From GCA-002282575 sp964416645 (GTDB lineage: Bacteria > Pseudomonadota > Gammaproteobacteria > Thiomicrospirales > Thiomicrospiraceae), in NCBI GenBank assembly GCA_964416645.1, contig CAYQEZ010000029.1:1-23236 (forward strand): DNA of 23,236 bases. The letters are read 5' to 3'. The notes beneath the pieces were generated by a model. It saw nothing but the letters and a program-made list of their open reading frames with translations, ran no database searches and was not told the origin of the DNA. The stretch's first letter is position 1, and each line of letters begins with the position of its first letter. Made by a program: the position numbers and the translations under genes. Of the stretch, positions 15,193 through 22,499 are shown one piece after another.

Positions 15193-17375
15193 CTAAAAAA
15201 ACTTACGCACGCCAGCATAGGCAAAAGGACCGACCTGATACCCCAATGCTGAATCTAATTTGGCATCAAAAAGGTTATCGACACCGCCAAACAGCTCTGT
15301 ATCTTTCCATTGGTTAGGGCTATAACTCACTTTAATGTGAATGGGTGTGTAACTATCGGTTGCTTTCCGCACGGCTGGGCTAATGCGTGTGTCTGTATAT
15401 TCTTGATCGCCCACATATTGCGCCATAGCACTAAAACGCCATTCACGATTAGGACGATAAATCGCCATAACACTTGCCTGTTGGTTGGGTGTATATTCTA
15501 AGCGTTTACCTGTGGTTTGGCTTTTGCTATTCATTAAGGTAAGCGAAGATTGAACGCGCCATGCCGAAGACAAATTAAAACCAAGTTTAGCGTCTAAACC
15601 TTCAAGCGTCACTTGTGAGTCGTTACGAAAGCTAATATAGTTGTTTGGCGCAACCGTAACGCGCTGAATACTGTCTTCAATTTCATTTTTAAACAGCGCA
15701 ATATCATAATTCCAATTTTTAGCATGCCCCGACAACCCCAATTCCATATTCTGGCTACGCTCTGGTTTAAGCTGAAAGGCTTGCTTACCTAAACCAGTAT
15801 CCACCACCAAAGACCCAACAAAACGTCTGCCCTGTGGATTAAATCGGTTAATGTATAGTTCTTGCATATCGGGTGCTCTAAATCCTTGCGACACACTAGC
15901 ACGCGCAATGACCAAGGGATGTAGCTTGTACACAGCTCCCATACTGCCAGAAGTTGCCTCTTCTCCCGTCGAAACCTTATCTAAACGCGCCCCATAAACC
16001 ATCGCTAGTTTGTTGGTTAATTGCCATTCATGCTGCGCAAAAAGCGCATTAAAATCGTAAGCTTTGCTTGTCATTGCGCCTGTGCTACTAAAAAAAGCAG
16101 CGTCTCGACGCTCATCACGATGCTCTACACCTGCTAAAATACGATGGTCTTGATGTGGCTTCCATTGCGCATTTGCTTCGTGTCCTACAATTTCTACTTT
16201 ACCAGAACCAGAGAGTAATGAAGAAGCCACTTGTGACGAAAAACCTAAAGCGCGCCAGATAGGCGTAGACATGGTTTCTTTTTTTTCATACCAAGAACGG
16301 TAAGTGCGCCAATTAACTAACAAGGCATCAGTTGCTTGCCATTTAGCACGAATTGTGGTGTCTAAACGCGTGTTATCTAAGGATTGCTGTATTGGAACTG
16401 AAAATACAGGCAAGTTGGTTTGACCATTATTACGGGTATAACCAGAAACATAGTTATCTGCAACATAATCACTATCTTTATCTTCTTTAGTCCAAATGAC
16501 ATCGGCAGCAATTTGTAGGTTTTTAGTCACTTGTTGTTCTAACTTTCCACCCAAATTCACTACTCGCGCTGGATCAGTGTAGCTGACTTGGCTTTCATAC
16601 TGATTAGTTATTCTGCTACCAATAGCGGCATGTGCTGCGTTTTGCGTGATTTGACCAGCAGGACTCACACGTAACGTAGATAGCGAAGGAGAAACCTGTG
16701 CTTGATTCGCACCTCCTGCTGGCACACGTGGGTTAACCGTGACATCTTGCATAAACCCTTGCGACTGCATCACACTCATCCAACCGCTAAACCCTGTATC
16801 GCCTTTTTTTGCACGCACATCGGCTTCTAAGTGATGGCGAAATCCATTGCCATTGGTGTTTGCTCCCGTACTAACAGCCACCGAAGCCTCAACACCTTCT
16901 TTAGTAGGGTTTTTGGTGATGATATTGACTACACCCCTAAAGAGTCTGTGCCATAAAGTACCGATACGGGTCCTTTAACGATTTCGATGCGCTCAATGCT
17001 ACTTGCAGGAATGCGTGCTCCATCATAATTTTTAGTAAACTCTGAAGCCATGCGACGACCATCAATAAGCATTAGCGTACCCTTTGCGCCCGCACCACGA
17101 ATAGATATATCCCCTTTACCTGGATTCATAAACACATCAGGGGTTTGTAAAAATATATCTTTAAGCGTTACAGCACCCATTGCCTGAATGTCTGATTCGC
17201 TGATCACTGATACAGATACCGTTGATTCGGATAACAAGCGCTCTGTTTTAGTCAGTGTTTCCACTTTAATTATGTCCAAGGTTTTTACTTCTTGTGCCAA
17301 AGAAAAACCAGAGCTAACAACCGCAACAATTGCAATAGCCAGCACCGACGAAAGCTTTGCTTGGTGAAAAAACAT
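15193..17375 (-). pseudogene. TonB-dependent receptor gene broken by a single-base frameshift
   Basis: Two frames together make a complete receptor of about 725 residues. The first part (17375 to about 16929) has a signal peptide (MFFHQAKLSSVLAIAIVAVVSSGFSLAQ) and the plug start (TLKDIFLQTPDVFMNPGKGDISIRGAG, TLMLIDGRRM, SIERIEIVKGPVSVLYGTDSLG), then stops. The second continues with VNIITKNPTKEG and the whole barrel to VRKFF. The break lies at a run of four Cs (16934-16937 on +); one more base would restore SLGGVVNIITK. This may be a real inactivating or phase-variable deletion or a homopolymer error. The start at 17375 has AGGAG 8 bases upstream; an upstream ATG at 17399 is less likely. The plug resembles siderophore receptors of the FepA/CirA type. 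It is first after a Fur-type promoter. Confidence 0.85.
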
Positions 17376-17474
17376 ATCACAATCTCCTAATATGAGCAAT
17401 ATTTAGATGATTTAAAGACTATCTAGAACAGAATAAAATACCTTGTCCTGTATAGACATAATACTATACGTAAA

Positions 17475-17503
17475 ATAATAATAAAACATTATTCAAATGT
17501 CAA
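17475..17503 (-). promoter_or_regulatory. Promoter of the frameshifted receptor operon
   Basis: On the minus strand TTGACA (17498-17503) and TATTAT (17475-17480) are separated by 17 bp. The -35 lies inside the Fur-box-like sequence, so bound Fur would block polymerase. The predicted start is near 17468, about 93 nt before the receptor ATG. Confidence 0.8.
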
Positions 17504-17512
17504 TTATTATCA
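17498..17512. promoter_or_regulatory. Fur box upstream of the receptor operon
   Basis: TGTCAATTATTATCA matches the 7-1-7 Fur pattern TGATAAT-N-ATTATCA at 12 of 14 fixed positions, with one arm perfect. A further ATTATCATTATT overlaps it. It covers the -35 of the promoter at 17475-17503. The rest of 17376-17722 holds AT-rich leader and the MITE-like repeat at 17562-17709; no gene is seen there. Confidence 0.75.
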
Positions 17513-17561
17513 TTATTAATTGTAAGAATTGGTTGAGCCTATTGTTTATAAACACTGTGTA

Positions 17562-17709
17562 GGACATCTCCAATAACTCAATGGGTAGGAAGCCTGAAGG
17601 AAGGGGTTGCTAGAAATAGCATGTAACACCTTGAAAAACACCTTCTTACAGCTAAAAAATAAACTTGGGAAGTCTAAAAGCAAGCGAAGTGAGGTTTTTA
17701 GAGGTTCCC
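17562..17709. repeat. MITE-like repeat, copy 2 (148 bp) with TGTA target duplication
   Basis: The ends are GGACATCTCCAATAACTC on + and GGGAACCTCTAAAAACCTC on the minus strand, an imperfect inverted repeat. TGTA occurs immediately outside both ends (17558-17561 and 17710-17713), as expected of a 4-bp target-site duplication. The body matches copy 1, including the TGCTA-GAAA-TAGCA hairpin. No ORF is present. It lies just after feoB and could add an attenuating hairpin between feoB and the next promoter. Confidence 0.72.
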
Positions 17710-17722
17710 TGTATTGTTTCTG

Positions 17723-19495
17723 CTAATGGCTGATCCAGTAAGCTAACTGATAAACCGCCACCGCAAGCATCCAAGCCAATATAAAAGACCAAACAAGTGA
17801 ATGAATAACCAACTTCCACCCCCCTTCTTTTTTCATAACTGCCAAGGTTGCCAAACAAGGAACGTATAACAGAACAAATACCATAAATGCCAATCCCGAT
17901 TCGGGCGTTAAACTCGCTTGCAGTGCACGGCTCAGGCTTGTCTCTGCTGCCTCGGGAGATTGCGCCACCACGCCCATCAAAATCATCAATCCACCCAACA
18001 CCACTTCTTTAGCAACCAAACCAAACAACAAAGCAATAATGTACAATTCTGGCATGCCCATGGGTGCAAAAATAGGACTTAAAAAGCTGCCAATCATAGC
18101 AGCATAACTGTGCGAACTCGTGGGTTCAATGCCATATGGCAAATGCAATAACATCCAAATAGCCACAACACCTAAAATAATCAGCCAACTGGCGCGTTGC
18201 ACAAATCCCATTAATTCAAACTTTGCACTTAACCAAGCAGCCCTTAAACTAGGCAAACGATATGAAGGCATTTCAAAAATAACAGGTTCATAAAACGGAT
18301 AATTGACCCGTCGCTGATTTATCCAAGCCGTTATTAAGGTAGCCAACACGGATAAAACGTATAATCCCATCACCACAAAAGCCGCTTGCCAAGGCACAAA
18401 CAGTGCCGCCGCAATAAAAATGAATACCTGAAAACGTGCCGAACAAAGCGCAAAAGGCATGGCTAACTGAGTTACCCAACGCATTCGTTGATCGGTAATG
18501 ACTCTAGCACCCAATACACCAGGTACATTACACCCCATCCCCATTACGGTTAACACTAACGAACGCCCTTCTAAGCCAAATTTAGCCATTAAACCATCCG
18601 CTAAAAATGCCATACGTGCTAAATAACCACTTTCTGACAATAACGCCATAGCAAAAAAGAAAATAGCAACTAAGGGAACAAAACTGAGCAAGGTTGCAAC
18701 GCCTTCAAAAACACCTTCAATAAGAAAAGCAGACAACCAAGACGGCAAACTAACCAAGCTAGGTTGCAACATCGACTCACCCAATAGCGTCATCCATGAA
18801 GACAAGATGTCTTGCAATAAGCCACCTGTCCAAAACACCAGTTGGAAAATAGCCGTCATCAGTAACGCAAAGATAGGAATCCCCCATACAGGATGCAATA
18901 ACCAATGATCAATACGCTCACTGGTCTGATCACTGAGCAATACTGGTGCTTGCCAAACCTGCGAAACCCAGTGTGAAGGCATGGCTCGAGATAATAAGGG
19001 AGCTTGTGATCTTATTCTGCTACTCATTTCAGCTTGAAGCTCGCTAATTCCCACACAAGCCTTACTATTGGTAGCAATAACAGCAACGCCCATCATTCTT
19101 TCTAGCTCGCACTTATTAATCTGTACACCTAGACGTTGAGCTTCATCTACCTGATTAAGTACCACAATCATGGGTAACTGTTTTGCTGAAATGGCTTCAA
19201 GCAACGCGCGCTGACGTGGTAGATGTACCGCATTAAGCACCAACACCCATAAATCCACCTTAGTCTTATTAAATAACTGTTGCGCTAGTTTTTCTTCTTC
19301 TCCACCACCAGATAACCCATAAAAACCTGGTACATCTAAGAGTTCTACCAGCTGACCTGCTAAAGGAATTTTGGCTTGATTTACAGTAACCGTTAACCCC
19401 GCCCAATTACCTACTGGCGCATAAACACCCGCTATGCGTGAAAATAATGATGATTTACCAACATTGGGCGCACCAATAAAAGCGATACGCTTCAT
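17723..19495 (-). CDS. feoB: Ferrous iron transporter FeoB (short form)
   Basis: A 590-residue Fe(II) transporter of the inner membrane with an N-terminal G domain: G1 GAPNVGKS (8-15), G3 DVPG (54-57) and the G4 position NQVD (114-117) in place of NKxD. The membrane part has the two gate repeats with GMGCNVPG and ALCSARFQVF, plus EMPSYRLPSLRAAW and LFGLVAKEVVLGGL. It is shorter than E. coli FeoB (773), mainly from a compact spacer after the G domain and a short C-terminus. The ATG overlaps the feoA stop as ATGA. No feoC follows. A MITE-like repeat lies just after the stop. Confidence 0.93.
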   Translation of the reverse strand: MKRIAFIGAPNVGKSSLFSRIAGVYAPVGNWAGLTVTVNQAKIPLAGQLVELLDVPGFYGLSGGGEEEKLAQQLFNKTKVDLWVLVLNAVHLPRQRALLEAISAKQLPMIVVLNQVDEAQRLGVQINKCELERMMGVAVIATNSKACVGISELQAEMSSRIRSQAPLLSRAMPSHWVSQVWQAPVLLSDQTSERIDHWLLHPVWGIPIFALLMTAIFQLVFWTGGLLQDILSSWMTLLGESMLQPSLVSLPSWLSAFLIEGVFEGVATLLSFVPLVAIFFFAMALLSESGYLARMAFLADGLMAKFGLEGRSLVLTVMGMGCNVPGVLGARVITDQRMRWVTQLAMPFALCSARFQVFIFIAAALFVPWQAAFVVMGLYVLSVLATLITAWINQRRVNYPFYEPVIFEMPSYRLPSLRAAWLSAKFELMGFVQRASWLIILGVVAIWMLLHLPYGIEPTSSHSYAAMIGSFLSPIFAPMGMPELYIIALLFGLVAKEVVLGGLMILMGVVAQSPEAAETSLSRALQASLTPESGLAFMVFVLLYVPCLATLAVMKKEGGWKLVIHSLVWSFILAWMLAVAVYQLAYWISH

Positions 19496-19734
19496 AAAGT
19501 GCTAACTTCAATATGTCGTGCATCCTGCATTCTAATCATAAAATAAGCACCATTAACACGCACCATGCATGGGCTATTAGCAACCGAAGGACGTACCACA
19601 GCTAGCTTATCACCAACCACAATACCCATATTGGAAAAACGTTGTTGCGCCACGATAGAAAAATTTAACGATGCAATGGTTACCAACTGATTTTTAGCCA
19701 CATCAGCCAGTGTTAAAGGGGGACTTTTGTTCAT
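19492..19734 (-). CDS. feoA: Ferrous iron transport protein FeoA
   Basis: An 80-residue SH3-like cytosolic partner of FeoB. The pattern LTLADVAKNQLVTIASL...RFSNMGIVVGDKLAVVR...MVRVNGAYFMIRMQDARHIEV is typical (G-I-x-x-G-D turn, then the ARHI-V end). It overlaps feoB by 4 bp. No strong Shine-Dalgarno is visible before the ATG. Its leader of about 105 nt is largely a short MITE-like repeat, and its promoter overlaps a Fur box. Confidence 0.9.
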   Translation of the reverse strand: MNKSPPLTLADVAKNQLVTIASLNFSIVAQQRFSNMGIVVGDKLAVVRPSVANSPCMVRVNGAYFMIRMQDARHIEVSTL

Positions 19735-19774
19735 GTTATACGGTCAATCAGTTTATGTAAAAATATCGACATAA

Positions 19775-19843
19775 GGAAGGTCTAAAAAATATGGCTTGCA
19801 CCTTTTTTCAGACTTCTTACCCATTGGGTTATTAGAGATATCC
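19775..19843. repeat. MITE-like repeat, short inverted copy (69 bp) in the feoA leader
   Basis: Read on minus it starts GGATATCTCTAATAACCCA with TGGGTAAGAAG after it, matching one end of the other two copies. Read on + it starts GGAAGGTCTAAAAAAT, matching the other end. The internal body is missing, and orientation is opposite to the other copies. The ends can pair into a hairpin (GAAG-TCTGAAAAA with TTTTT-AGA-CTTC and one bulge). It begins 3 bp downstream of the feoA -10. Confidence 0.6.
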
Positions 19844-19845
19844 AA

Positions 19846-19874
19846 AAGATAAACAAATACAACACTAATGTCAA
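19846..19874 (-). promoter_or_regulatory. feoAB promoter
   Basis: On the minus strand TTGACA (19869-19874) and TATCTT (19846-19851) are separated by 17 bp. The -35 is inside the Fur-box-like sequence, the same arrangement as in front of the frameshifted receptor. Predicted start near 19839. Confidence 0.78.
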
Positions 19875-19883
19875 TCATTATCA
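19869..19883. promoter_or_regulatory. Fur box upstream of feoAB
   Basis: TGTCAATCATTATCA matches TGATAAT-N-ATTATCA at 12 of 14 fixed positions and is identical to the second site (17498-17512) except for the centre base. It covers the -35 hexamer, predicting iron repression of feoAB. Confidence 0.78.
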
Positions 19884-19913
19884 TTTGCTTTGTTTAAAAT
19901 AAATTGACGCATT

Positions 19914-19981
19914 CATCTTGTCCTATTGGCTGGAAATTTACGGATAGAATGGCTATTCTATCTCATTAACACAGCTTTAGG
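19914..19981 (+). repeat. 68-bp direct repeat, right copy (islet boundary)
   Basis: The partner of 11748-11815 (66/68 identical, same strand). It ends TTTAGG, which with the next bases AG forms the yajQ Shine-Dalgarno. The bases before it (about 19897-19913, AATAAATTGACGCATT) loosely resemble the reversed first codons of the Lon-like gene, possibly a decayed remnant. It marks the right edge of the islet. Confidence 0.95.
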
Positions 19982-19990
19982 AGTCCACAG

Positions 19991-20482
19991 ATGCCATCAT
20001 TTGACATAGTTTCAGAAGTCGATAAACACGAATTAGCCAACGCCGTCGATCAAGCCAACAAAGAGGTCACCTCACGCTTCGACTTTAAAGGCACTAACTC
20101 TAACTTTACCCTTGATGAAAAAGAAATGGTCGTTAAGCTGTTGACCGAGTCTGAATTTCAACTAGATCAAATGTACGACGTGCTCACCGCCAAGCTGGTG
20201 AAGCGCGGCATTGATACCCGCGCTATCGAACGTAAAGATGCCGATATTCAACTGAAAACAGCCAAACAAAATGTCATTATTCATCAAGGTATTGATGCCA
20301 CCTTGGCGAAAAAAATCACCAAAGCCATCAAAGACAAAAAAATGAAAGTACAGGCGGCCATTCAAGGCGAAACAGTACGCGTAACGGGTAAAAAACGTGA
20401 CGACCTACAAGAAGCCATTGCCATGTTACGAGCCATGAATGAGCTAGATCGTCCGTTGCAATTCAATAATTTTCGTGACTGA
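19991..20482 (+). CDS. yajQ: YajQ-family nucleotide (c-di-GMP) binding protein
   Basis: A 163-residue YajQ/DUF520 protein with two tandem small alpha/beta domains. MPSFDIVSEVDKHELANAVDQANKEVTSRFDFKGT and the C-terminal RVTGKKRDDLQEAIAMLRAMNELDRPLQFNNFRD are diagnostic. Members bind c-di-GMP and influence transcription factor activity in Xanthomonas and relatives; other roles are unclear. AGGAG lies 7 bases before the ATG, formed at the junction of the 68-bp repeat and unique sequence. The neighbouring PAS-GGDEF-EAL gene makes a c-di-GMP link plausible. Confidence 0.93.
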   Translation: MPSFDIVSEVDKHELANAVDQANKEVTSRFDFKGTNSNFTLDEKEMVVKLLTESEFQLDQMYDVLTAKLVKRGIDTRAIERKDADIQLKTAKQNVIIHQGIDATLAKKITKAIKDKKMKVQAAIQGETVRVTGKKRDDLQEAIAMLRAMNELDRPLQFNNFRD

Positions 20483-20503
20483 TAATTTTTCTTATTTCAG
20501 TGC

Positions 20504-20532
20504 TTGACAATATAAGAAGCCAGTAATATGAT
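20504..20532 (+). promoter_or_regulatory. Strong promoter of a candidate small RNA
   Basis: Consensus TTGACA (20504-20509), 17-bp spacer, TATGAT (20527-20532). It lies 21 bp after the yajQ stop and directs + transcription into a gene-free stretch ending at a terminator. Confidence 0.8.
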
Positions 20533-20538
20533 TAATTC

Positions 20539-20650
20539 ACCTTAGCAATTGATCGAGATCTTTTGCGACGGTGTTGTGAGCGTTTACCATTTTTTACCAG
20601 TTTTCCTCTGGTTAATTTGTGGGTTTAGCCTGACCTTGGTCAGGCTTTTT
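20539..20650 (+). ncRNA. Candidate small RNA of about 112 nt
   Basis: Between a near-consensus promoter and a perfect intrinsic terminator lies a stretch with no credible ORF. It can form a GATC/GATC mini-stem, an ACCAG/CTGGT hairpin (20596-20615) and the terminator stem, with U-rich single-stranded stretches between, a layout seen in Hfq-type sRNAs. It does not match tRNA, 6S, tmRNA or SRP RNA features that I know. Start is inferred from the -10 spacing. The alternative is a remnant of a lost gene's control region. Confidence 0.5.
20627..20650 (+). terminator. Intrinsic terminator of the candidate small RNA
   Basis: A perfect 9-bp stem (AGCCTGACC with GGTCAGGCT) with a tight loop is followed by a T-run. 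It isolates the following PAS-GGDEF-EAL gene from upstream transcription. Confidence 0.9.
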
Positions 20651-20661
20651 GTTCTTTTTAG

Positions 20662-20690
20662 TTGACAAAAACTCCTGAAAAGGGTAGAAT
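20662..20690 (+). promoter_or_regulatory. Promoter of the PAS-GGDEF-EAL gene
   Basis: TTGACA (20662-20667), 17-bp spacer, TAGAAT (20685-20690). The expected start near 20697 leaves only ~18 nt before the first ATG, with no Shine-Dalgarno. Confidence 0.8.
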
Positions 20691-20714
20691 AAATCATACA
20701 TAAATTAAATTGGG

Positions 20715-20746
20715 ATGCAACCATGCAACCATGCAACCATGCAACC
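20715..20746 (+). repeat. Four tandem copies of ATGCAACC at the translation start
   Basis: Perfect 8-bp units, each containing an ATG (20715, 20723, 20731, 20739). The first and fourth are in the frame of the PAS-GGDEF-EAL protein. The second opens a 9-codon and the third a 13-codon decoy frame. Unit loss or gain would change which upstream ATGs are in frame. Confidence 0.92.
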
Positions 20747-22430
20747 AATTAATTCAGATCAAGCGTCCTTAGCGCAATTTAAAACGCTATTGGATACATT
20801 ACCCGATCCTGTGTTCATGAAAGACAAAAACTTACACTGGATTTATGGCAACAAAACCATTCTTAATCTTTATGGTATTGACCCAGAAAGCTACATTGGA
20901 AAATCCGATGTAGAATTATTGCCTGCTCAGTTTTCTCATGATTGCGTGCAAAGCGATCTTCATGCAAAAGCATTGCATCAAACTTACATATGTGAAGAAC
21001 AAGCCAAAGATGCGCACGGAAATATATGCTATTACGAAGTTCATAAAGTCCCTTTTTACGACGAACAAGGCGAGTTTTCTGGACTTATTGGTATTGGTCG
21101 GGATATTACCAGACGAAAAAACGCAGAACAAGAACTCCATGATAGCCTACAAAAACAATACTTTATTTCAGAACATGACGAACTAACAGGGTTACTCAAC
21201 CTACATGGCTTTAGAAAGAAACTGCAAGAAAGCATGCGTGAACAGCAAGCACTCGTTATTATTAGCCTAGATCGTTTTCGTGATTATAATGACTTATTTG
21301 GTCATAACCGAGGCGATGAACTCCTAAAAAATATTGCCCGCATACTGCAACAAGACTACAAGGATAACAATCCTGCACGTTTAGGAGCTAAAGAATTTGC
21401 TTTGCTGATACAAGATAATATTCAAACAGTGACACAGAATATCCCTTCTCGACTTGATGCACTCATCTACAGGATTCAACAAAGTGACTTAACTGAAAAT
21501 TATCAACATTCTTTTTCAGTTGGCATTGCTGAAATTGATCGAGATGATAGCATTATTAGTGTTTTTGCTAAAGCTGACACTGCTGTTAATCAAGCAAAAC
21601 AAACGCAAGGAAATTCTGTTTGTAGCTACACTGTAAAACACACAAATCACATTCAACAACAAAGCGACAAACGAAATCAACTATTATCCTTATTGAGAAG
21701 AGAAGATTCTGTTTTAGCCTATTTCCAGCCCATTATCAGCAATAATCCAAATGAGACTCTTAAAGCCGAGGTATTAATGCGGTTTGTCGATAAGCATGGT
21801 AAGCTATTTTTTGATAGCCATTTAATTAACATTGCTGAACAATACGGAATTATCGAGCAGCTAACTCGTAAAATCATTAAACTCAGTTTTCATCAATACC
21901 AAACATGGCATCAACAGAAACGCAACATTACTTTATCTATTAACTTATCAGCACAAGACCTTGTCAATACTCAGCTGTGCCATTGGATTATTGATTACGC
22001 TAAAAGTTGTGAAGTTAGACCCTGTGACATCACTTTTGAGCTAACTGAAAGCCAAATCCTGCCCATCTTAGATTTAGCCGAACATAACATCACAGCAATT
22101 AAAGAGCAAGGCTTTCAATTAGCACTTGATGACTTTGGCGTTGGATTCACCTCCTTTGCGTTGCTTAAAAAATACCATTTTGACTGCTTAAAAATCGATG
22201 GTTCTTTCATCAAAAATATTGCCACCAATCCTAAAGATTATGCCATCGTTAAAGCACTACAAACCATTAGTAAAGAGTTTCAACTTAAAACTGTTGCTGA
22301 ATGTGTAGAAAACCAAGCAATCCTAGATAAAGTTAATGAACTTAACATTCATTACATGCAAGGTTGGCATTTTGCTAAAGCCATGAATGCCCAAGATTAC
22401 GAGCACTTTCTAGACAAACCTCTTTTTTAA
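20715..22430 (+). CDS. PAS-GGDEF-EAL protein, likely c-di-GMP phosphodiesterase
   Basis: A 571-residue cytosolic protein with no membrane segments. A PAS domain (about 20-133, DPVFMKDKNLHWIYGN... to GIGRDITRRKNAEQ) is followed by a GGDEF domain (about 153-305) and an EAL domain (about 325-565). The GGDEF signature is GAKEF (224-228), so cyclase activity is unlikely. The EAL active-site residues appear complete: E352 (AEVL), N410, E442, D472-D473 (DDFG), K493, E529 and Q549. Thus it should hydrolyse c-di-GMP, with the PAS domain sensing an unknown signal. Translation starts at 20715 or, eight codons later, at 20739; neither has a Shine-Dalgarno. Confidence 0.9.
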   Translation: MQPCNHATMQPINSDQASLAQFKTLLDTLPDPVFMKDKNLHWIYGNKTILNLYGIDPESYIGKSDVELLPAQFSHDCVQSDLHAKALHQTYICEEQAKDAHGNICYYEVHKVPFYDEQGEFSGLIGIGRDITRRKNAEQELHDSLQKQYFISEHDELTGLLNLHGFRKKLQESMREQQALVIISLDRFRDYNDLFGHNRGDELLKNIARILQQDYKDNNPARLGAKEFALLIQDNIQTVTQNIPSRLDALIYRIQQSDLTENYQHSFSVGIAEIDRDDSIISVFAKADTAVNQAKQTQGNSVCSYTVKHTNHIQQQSDKRNQLLSLLRREDSVLAYFQPIISNNPNETLKAEVLMRFVDKHGKLFFDSHLINIAEQYGIIEQLTRKIIKLSFHQYQTWHQQKRNITLSINLSAQDLVNTQLCHWIIDYAKSCEVRPCDITFELTESQILPILDLAEHNITAIKEQGFQLALDDFGVGFTSFALLKKYHFDCLKIDGSFIKNIATNPKDYAIVKALQTISKEFQLKTVAECVENQAILDKVNELNIHYMQGWHFAKAMNAQDYEHFLDKPLF

Positions 22431-22499
22431 TAGGGTATCCGCATTTTGGTGTTGATGCTTACTGAATGCACTTCACAAATCAAGTTTCTGTCTTGCTAA

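Noticed and set aside
16929..16940. Programmed ribosomal frameshift in the first receptor.
   Set aside because: The site lacks a typical slippery heptamer with a downstream stem or stimulatory Shine-Dalgarno, and programmed shifts are not known in this family; mutation, phase variation or sequencing error is simpler.
20539..20650. Small SRP RNA, 6S RNA or tRNA in the yajQ-EAL gap.
   Set aside because: The conserved SRP GGAA loop region, 6S long bulged rod and tRNA cloverleaf are all absent.
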